A stretch of 64,000 bases of DNA from Akebia trifoliata. Lineage: Eukaryota > Streptophyta > Magnoliopsida > Ranunculales > Lardizabalaceae. The translations under genes were made by a program, and so were the position numbers. Below the pieces are notes generated by a model that had not been told where the DNA came from, searched no databases, and worked only from the letters and a program-made list of their open reading frames with translations. This document shows positions 50,901 to 59,900 of the stretch, in pieces. Every line of letters starts with the position of its first letter. Position 1 is the stretch's first letter. The DNA lies in contig CM030714.1 of assembly GCA_017979445.1 (NCBI GenBank), forward strand, positions 11,205,569 through 11,269,568, read 5' to 3'.

Positions 50901-53900
50901 TGACTGCAAGTAAGGCCATTCCCTTTACCACGACCACGACTACGACTACTACGGCCACGATTCCCTGATCCAGGGGTACGGTGATCGGAGAAACTCGAGT
51001 TGGCAGCTAGGGCCATCTGATCTGTGGCTGGAGCAGAAATAATGTCAGGGACTTGAGTCTAAGGAGGAGGAATACGACGACGACGCTCATCACTGTCAAT
51101 GGTCGCGAATATCTCAAATAAAGAAGGTAAAGGAGTAGTGTTGAGGATCTGTGTGCGAAGTGCCTCAAATTCTGGACGTAGACCCATAAGAAACTGGTAG
51201 GTTTGATGTCGAGCAATCCGCTTGACAACATAATCGGCTGCCTTTGAAGACAATTCAACCATAGACTCATAGTGAGAAAGTTCTTCCCAACGTGACTGAA
51301 GGTATCCAAAGTAATCAGCGATACTCTGATTCCCTTGGGTAGCCTGGGCAATGTCGCGATAAAGTTCATAAATTCATGAGTCATTCCTAGAATGTGCGTA
51401 TGTCCGAGTAAGAGCTGACCATAAAGATGAAACTGTCTCATGGTATATGAACATGGTATAAATTCGTTGCTCCATGAAGTTAAACAACCACCCAAGGATA
51501 GTGCAATTGTCGATCTACCATGATTCAAATTTAGGATCAGTAAGAGGTGGTTTAGTAACAGTCCCAGAGAGCCAGCCAGATTTCCCCCTACTATCAAGAA
51601 AGAGACGCACAGATCGAGACCAAGACTGAAAATTCCGACCATCAAGAAGAGCAGTGGTAATCCGTTGAGCGGAGGAGGTAGACCCAAGTCCTGATGCGGA
51701 AGGTGTACTTCCGTGTTCTAAAGACATGATTTGGTTTGAAGGGAGATCTGAAGAAGAAATTGGTACCCTAAGTGCAATCGCAAAGCACAGATAACAGTTC
51801 TACTGCTGTCGGTAACTCACACAATAAATCAGAGCAGCCCAAATAGCAAGGCAGAGTCCAAATTACTGTTGAACACTAGTACAACCTGCTGTCGAACTCT
51901 ATTACAACCTGCTCTGTGATCACAAGGTCCAACAGATTTACTCGAGGACCAAAAACGAAGCACCCATTGCTGTCGCCTATTAATCTAGATGCTCTTATGC
52001 TGTCACAAGACCAAACCAAAGCAATCACCACTGTCGTACTCCTCCACAAGGTCCAACAGACCTGTATCGTAGAACCAAAATAGAGTGATTAGGGCTGTAG
52101 GGCTGTCGAAGGACCAAGACGAAGCTGCTGTAACTGTCGCAGAGCCAAATCGAAGATGTTAGGGACGTCGTAGATCCAAAACGAAGCTCTTAGGGCTGTC
52201 GCAGACTTAATCAGAGGAAGCTATGACTCTCGTAGAACAAAAACAACACAGCAGCAACCATCGTAGAACAGAAACGACGCAGCAGCAACTATCACAGAGC
52301 CAAAAACCAAGGTATTAGGGCTGTAAAGCTGTTGTAGAACAAAAACGAAGGTGCTAGGCTGTCGTAGAACCAACAACGAAGGTGCTAGGTTGTCGTAGGA
52401 TCAACCACGAAGCTCCTAGATCTGTCGCAGAGTCACTATGACCAAAAAACAAAAAAAAAATTCTTTCGGCTTGTTCGAGGTTACTGCAAGATTCACTGAC
52501 GATGACTAAAACACCAAATACAGCCACTCATGTAGCTTAGTTGCTATTGCACACCAAAAAGAAAAAAATTCTGCTACGAAAAGACAAACCCTAACATAGC
52601 AGCATGTGATAAAACGAAAAATAAAAAATTGAAAGACCGCCGAAGGGGAGAAGGTCGAATGAGATTGACTCTAGGTTAGGTTTTAGCGAATAGAGAGAAG
52701 AAAGAGAGGAAGAAGAAAATTCCTTGGCTCTGATACCAAGAAGAATTTGAGAATAATCGTGTCAAGTCTCTTTGTGAGAGCTTGGCAAGAATTTATATTA
52801 ATTACCAAAGTCAAATTACAGAAAAGTCCTTAGAAAATAAGAACTACATAAACGACTATTACTACTAAGTAATTAAGACTAGAAAGCAACTATAGAAACA
52901 AACTAAATTATTTCCAATATAGCTGTCCTATCTCATTCTTCAGGAGACCAATGAGTTATGCTTGCTCGTCTACTTTCTCCACAGCCTCCTAGTGGGTCTC
53001 TGCCTACTCGTCAGCGATATAAGTGTGATCATTGTGGAAAGTTGGGTCATGTGAAGGCTCGTTGTTATGCACTTTATGGTCGTCCTCACCAACAACTTCA
53101 ACAGTCTCAACGTTTTTCAGTTCATGTAGTCTCTCAGCTGACTATTGATCTAGCACCTCTTGCAGCTACTACCATCTCTTTGGATTCGGAATCTCTATCC
53201 TAAGTCGAGCTTAACAAGTTCAGGAAATTTTTCAATCAGATAGAGACTTCATCTTAGCCGGTCTCTACATTCGCTCACTCAGGTACCTTTGCATTTGTAC
53301 AGAGTGTTTCCACCACCTTCTCACCATAGATCATTGATTCTGGTGCCTCAGATAACATGATCGGTACGTCCTCCTTGTTTCAAACTTATAATGTTTGTTC
53401 TAGTCATCGCAAGGTTCGCCTTGCTGATGGTTCTTTGTCTTCTGTAGCTGGCCAAGGTCATTTACCTGTTACATCTTCTTTATCCTTAACTAACACACTG
53501 CATGTTCCTCAACTTATTACTAACCTCATTTCTGTTAGTAGCCTTTTCAAAAATTTGAACTGTAGTGTAATTTTTTATTCCTCTCATTGTGTCTTTTAGG
53601 ATCGAGGGTCAAAGAGGACGATTGACATTGGATGTGAAGTGAATGGTCTGTATCTCTTGGTTTAGTAGTAGTAGTCAGTCTAATAAGGCTCTTGTAATGC
53701 GTTGGCATTTACGCTTAGGCCATATTTCCTTTGGATATTTGAAACACATGTTCCCTACTTTATTTAATAATAATAGTTTGCTTGATTTTTCTTGTGAAAC
53801 TTGCCAATTAGCTAAACATGTTCGTTCTTCTTATCCTATTAGTATAAATATTATTGCACCTACTATTCTTGCCCTAATTCATTCTGATGTGTGGGATCCT

Positions 53901-56900
53901 TCCCCTGTCACATCAACTTTTGGTTTTCGTTATTTTGTCATGTCATGGATGACTACAGTCGTACCACTTGGGTTTATCTTATGAAACACAAGAGTTAAAT
54001 TTATGGGATCTTTAAGCAATTTCTTGATATGGTTCATACCTAGTTTGGTCGTACCGTCAAAACCTTCCGTTCTGATCATGGTACTGAGTACACCTACAAT
54101 GAGGTCTTGAAACTTTGTTTAGAGTTTGGCATTGAGCATCAAATGTCCAATGTTAAGACCCCTCAATAGAATTGTCGATCAGAACGAAAAAATCGGCATA
54201 TTCTAGAGTTAACCCGTGCCCTCTCTATTAGTATGTATGTGCCCCAATCCTATTGGGCCAATGCAGTTCTTACTGCTGTCTATCTTATTAGTCGAACTCC
54301 CTCCTGAGTTCTTCAGTTTGCCACGCCCCTTTCTCAGATCTATCCGGATCGTCCTGTTTTTCCACATCCTCCGTGTGTCTTTGTGTGCGTCTGTTTTGTT
54401 CAAATTTTTGACCAAACTCGTACTAAACTTGACCTTAAAGTCTTGAAATGTATCTTTTTGGGTTATTCCTCTACTCAGAAATGATATCGTTGTTACCATC
54501 CTCATTTTCGACAGCATTTCATTTCTTGGGTGGTTTCTTTTTTTGAGCATACCCCGTACTACAATGGGTTCGTTGACATTTAATCTGAGTGGTTTCCCTA
54601 GATTCTTCTGATGATCCCCTACCTTCTGAGTGGTTTCCACTGCAGGTTTACTTTCTGCGTCCACGCGATACTACCATCACTCCTATGCCAGACCAGCTTG
54701 CCTCCTTGCCTCCAGTTCCGCTTGCTTCTGTCCCTTGTGATGATCGTCCTATTACCACTCGTAAGGGTAAACATATTTATACTTATCCCTTTTCTAATTA
54801 TATATTTGATTCTTCCCTCTCTCTCTTCTATTGGAGTTTTCTTACTTCTGTTTTTGTTGTTTCTCTTCCTACTACTGTTGCAGATGGTATTACCTATCCT
54901 GAGTGGCGAGCAGATATGATTGATGAATTGAATACTCTTGAAAAGACTCAGACTTAAGAAATTGTTCCTCTTCCGCCTGAAAGGAAAGCTGTGGGTTGTC
55001 GCTGGGTCTTCACCCTTAAGTATAATCCAGATTATTTTATTGCTCGTTATAAGGCCCATCTGGTGGTCAAGGGTTATGCTCAGACTTATGAGATTGATTA
55101 TCAGGAGACATTTGCTCCGGTTGGCAAGATGACTATCATTCGCGTTCTCCTTTCTGTTGCCGCTATTAGAGGGTGGCCTCTCTTTCAATAATGCATTTCT
55201 CAATGGTAATCTCAGGAAGAAGTCTATGTGGTCCAATCTTCTGGGTTTCTGACATCTGCTTCTCCTGCACATGTTTGTCGCCTTTGCCGTTCTCTTTATG
55301 GCCTGAAGCAGTCTCTTCGCACATGGTCTGAGCGCTTTACTAAGGCCACGCATCAGTTTGGGTTCCATCAGAGTTCTATTGATCACACCCTCTTCTTGCG
55401 TCACTCCCAAGGTAAAACTGTTGCTCTAATTGTTTATGTGGATGATACTGTTCTTATTGGAAATGATGATGATGGCATTATCGAGGTCAAAATTTACTTA
55501 GGACGTCAATTTGAGATTAAGAACCTTGGGCATCTTCGCTATTTTCGGGGTATTGAGGTTGCGCGGTCCCATTCCAGTATATTTATTTCTCAGTGTAAGT
55601 ATGTCCTCGATTTACTCAGTGACTCTGGTCAGCTTGGTTCTCATCCAGCTGATACTCTTAATGAGCAAAATCACCGGTTGGTTGATTCTAAGGGGGAGTG
55701 TGTGTCGGATATTGGTCAGTATTAGCGTCTTGTGGGAAAATTGTTCTACTTGTCTTTGACTCGCCCTGACATTGCCTATGCTGTTAGTGTTGTAAGTTAG
55801 TTTATGCACTCGCTTCGAACATCTCATCTTACTGCTATATATCGCATTCTTAAATATCTGAAGGGATATCCTGGTCGAGGCATTTTGTTCAGTAATCATG
55901 GTCATCTTCGCGTTAAGGCATGGACAGATGCAGATTATGCTGGTTCAGTGATTGATAGACGGTCCACTTTTGGGTACTGTACTAAAGTTGGTGGCAACTT
56001 GGTAACTTGGCACAGTAAGATGTAGGATGTGGTTTCTCGATTAAGTGCTGAGTCAGAATACAAAGCTATAGCACTTGGAGTGTGTGAGTTGTTGTGGCTC
56101 AAGATTTTAATAGCGGATTTGTGGTTTCCTGTGCCAGTCCCGTTCTTACTTTATTGTGATAATAAATCAGCTATTAACATATCAGCAAATCAGGTTCAGC
56201 ATGACAGAATGAAACATATCGAAGTTGATCGTCATTTTATAAGAGAAAAGATTGTTTGTAGACAGATTTGTACTCCTTTTATACCTACATCTCAACAACT
56301 CGTTCATGTTCTTACTAAAGGTGCTAGCAAAATGGCCTTTGAAGATGTCTTGTCCAAGTTGGGTGGTGTTGATATCCATGCATCAACTTGAGGGGGAGTG
56401 TTAAATAAGTCTATTATTTTTAGGTTTCTTAGTCTGTGTATCTTTTTTTGTCTTTTCCTCATCTCAAACTGTGTAATGCTTTAAAGTCTAATTAGGGCTA
56501 ATTAATCACAATTCACTTCAATCTCTAAATTTCAATTGAGGGGTAGGCAGATTGGCCTCATTCTAAGCATTCCCTCAATCCTTGTGTAAGCTTTGGCTCT
56601 TGAGATTTGAGGATGGATGCATCAGTCATCATGCCAAAACATTGTGCAATTCTATTCAACTTCAGTAAGAACAGTTACTCTGACTGAACCCCGATAATGA
56701 AGCTTTGAACATTGAACACCTTCTGTTGACATCACCTTCAAAATGCATTTCATTTTAAATTGTTGTCATTCGAAGATACGTTATATTCAAATTATAATGG
56801 TGTTCTTTTTTGTTCTTTTGCAGTGTGATGAATTGTCCGTTACAGGGAAGACCACCAGGCCTATCGAATTTCAGGTTTGATTTGTTAGCCTTATTTCTGA

Positions 56901-59900
56901 TTTCAGTGCTTTGTTGTCACTGAACTTACACGGTTGGTATGCTTGGTAGTTGTCTTTACGTAGTAAAATTTTTTTTTGGGAACAATAGATTTCCTAGCAT
57001 CTAAATGCCATCGTGTCGAACTTTTGAAAATATTCATTTTGGTAAGAGTCCGGTAGAAACAAGACATGCCATGAACCACTACCTAGTCAGGGATGCACTG
57101 CCATGACTTACATGCAGTATTTCGGCTTATGAATGCATCAAATCAAGGACATCTGTGCACACTTTCTATCAGAATCCTTTTACCTTACCATCATATCTTG
57201 AGAAGGAGTTGGACTCAATTCGAGAGGAATCCAAGAACTCTCCCGACAGTTCAAGTTTCTGAAAAATAGTCTACTGGTTTATTGATTGGATAACATCATA
57301 GATACAAGAAATTGACATGACTGATAGTCTCCACTTCTCCCTGACTTACTCCAAAATACAATTCATGAAACCTATTCTTTTGCCACTAGCTTCATCTATA
57401 TTTTCCAGTGTTGTTAAATAGCATATGTGACCATCACATGCTGTTCGCATATGTGGTGACATATGCTGCAAGGGAAAAAAATGAGAGGAAAACAATGCAG
57501 AAAATCTATTCTTGAGTAGTTTTCTTTTTCTTTTAAGTCTTAAGAGTTGAGAGTGAGAGAGTGACTTAAATTGAGACTTGAACTTTGAGAGTAATAGTGT
57601 AGAGTAGAGATTAGAGAATATTTATAATTATGTGAGAATGTATTAGAAAATGTAATGAGATTTAATAGTTGGAGGCTTTGTGAGAGTAAGAAAGATGTAG
57701 AAGGTAGAAGGGATGTTGTAAAAGGAGTATGGGGTGTAGAAGTGGGATATTTATAAGAGAAAAATGAGTTTAAGCTAAAAAAAGAAAATCTGTGTCCAAA
57801 TATGACCGTTGGAGAGTATGCCATCGCATAAAAAAATATGCCATCGCATATTGTTTCGATAGCATAATTTTATATATGCGATGGTAACATATGCGAAATT
57901 CAGTTTGGAAATGGCATATGAGATCGCATATTCGCATATGTGACCACATTTGACAACACTGATATTATGACCTGTCGTCCCACTAATATCAAACTTACAG
58001 CCAACTGATTTCTCCTACTAAGCTACCTCCTGTATTGACGCCAGGCCTCATGTCTGCTTGATTTTCGCGCATAAATGCATCATTATTGCTGGTCATGGCA
58101 AAGGAACAAGGAAAATGCATGGGTTAAGATTGGGGAAGTTATTTCTCGAGGCCTGAGCCCAACCAGGACTTCCAATCTACGCTTGGTGCATTCCATTTCA
58201 CACTGATTATGCTTATGGTTGTTAATTGAATATTTTGGATGAACACAACACTAACATTTAATTTCAGAGAAATAGGACATAAAGGTTCTTGAGGCCTTAA
58301 GTTACTGGAATAGTGTTCAAAATTGATGACATGTACAGAATATTTTGAGTAGTATCATTGTGGTTCTCTCTTAATTTTTTGTTTTAGTTCAACACTTTCC
58401 CACTATTCCTCCAATCATATGTAGTAGTCATCCGGCTTCAGTACAAGATTTGATCTTCCTAAGTTCCTGGGAAGATCAGATGCCAGGAGATTGCTTCTGT
58501 GAACTGGGCTATGTCAGTGTAGTTTCTTTCAATGATACTTCTCTTAGTATCAGTTGCTGAAGCCTAACACCCTGAGCTGATTGGCCGAAGCATGACAGGT
58601 TGTTGTGCTTCGTTTTTTTCTCTCTCCATATTTTTGTTTCTTTATCCTTTTCTAACTGGCGAGTGTTAAAAGAAACTTTTAATGTAGCTTGACAAGGATA
58701 TATGAAAAAGTACTATCCCTTTTTCAGGTGAATGGTGATGATTTAGCTGAAACGGAGGGCGGGGAGGCTGCTATTACAAACCTGCTTTCATGCAATGGTC
58801 CTGAGTTTGTGCTTCAGCTTCGTTTTTCTATTGATTCGGAAACTACTCCATCCAAAAGTCTGGGTAAGCTTCATGTGTTTTCTTGCATAATTTATTTTTC
58901 TTTTGTGCACCTTCCCCGTATGTACTCGACCAATTTTTGGCGCATCTGCAAATTTGATGTGTTTTAATGTCGTGTTTCCTTTGGTTATTGACCCTATCTC
59001 AAGTTTTTCACACCTAATATTTCTTAGGTTCAAGAAGGGCATTACAAGAAGCCAATGCACGCTTGAAGTGTGTCTATTTTCCAATTGTTGAGGTAGGTAG
59101 AGATTTATTGTTGTATGAATTATTTTCTTTTCATACACCATTGTGTAACTGATGTTTTATAGGGTAAAGAGAGCATTGATAGGATTTTGGAAAAGCTGGA
59201 AGCTGAAGGATGTGGAGTTGCAGAAAACTACGACACCTTTTGCCGCACGTCCATTCGGAGGTTAGGTCGTCTACTTCCGGATGCTCGTTGGGTGAGTGTT
59301 TGTCCCTTTATGTATATCACGTAAATGAAAAATCTATTTTAACTTCTTTTAATGAATATTGGAAGGACTGACCTTGATGTATGCAGTTGGAATTAGAAAT
59401 GAGTGACTTAAATTGGTTTCTACCTCTTCAAATCATGAAATCTGGTTCTTTAATTGAGAAACATGATTTTGTCTGGTTGAAGTTCATATACTGGTCTGAA
59501 AGTGCCATCATCTGCGACTTTGAACAAATAATACTGGTAGTCTTCTTGGCTTGACTTTCTGTGTAACTGGTGCACGTGATCCATGGATGAAGAATTTGAT
59601 ATCATACATTGACCCAACCAACCAGTAACCAAGCTGACTCACTGAACTGACTACTACATGCATATATATTCATTCTACTCTAAAAAATTATTAAAATAAA
59701 ATTGGAAAAACATTAAAACCATGGCAGCATTAGAAGTCTCCTTAGTTGTAAATGTTATTTAGAATTTATGTATCAACATACTTGGCACTATGAAAACTTT
59801 AAGTTTTAAAATAGCATAAAGGGGCATGGATCTTGTTTGGTGTTTATAAACATGGTTCGAAGTTTTATTTTGTTTAGAAGTTTTTTGTTGAACATTCCTG

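Larger units (their letters stand above)
47248..52919 (-). mobile_element. Ty1/copia element 3 (inner), nested in element 2
   Basis: The LTRs are at 47248-47428 and 52739-52919, both 181 bp, with two differences by my count. TAGCT is duplicated at 47243-47247 and 52920-52924 and splits the gag of element 2. PBS TGGTATCAGAGCC abuts the 5' LTR (52726-52738), and a GAGGGGGAG tract abuts the 3' LTR. The family differs from elements 1 and 2. Gag and pol share one frame from 51727 to about 48550 but carry several stops, and a single-base shift comes before RNase H. Confidence 0.95.
45663..56537 (+). mobile_element. Ty1/copia element 2 (outer) in intron 10
   Basis: The LTRs are at 45663-45801 and 56399-56537 (139 bp each, 9 differences by my count), with GAGGG duplicated at 45658-45662 and 56538-56542. 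PBS TGGTATCATAGC follows the 5' LTR. A GAGGGGGAG polypurine tract precedes the 3' LTR. Without the inner element it is about 5.2 kb. Gag, protease, GAG-pre-integrase, integrase, RT and RNase H follow in copia order. Many stops fall at Trp, Gln or Arg positions. It is the same family as element 1: similar Gag, and a shared LTR block CCTAATTAGGGCTAATTAAT. Confidence 0.94.

Noticed and set aside
51007..51687. 226-residue minus-strand open frame
   Set aside because: It overlaps the gag of copia element 3 in another frame; the true gag frame carries the Gag motifs and zinc knuckle.
54209..55410. Two long minus-strand open frames (151 and 263 residues)
   Set aside because: They are antisense to the integrase and RT of copia element 2 and match no family.
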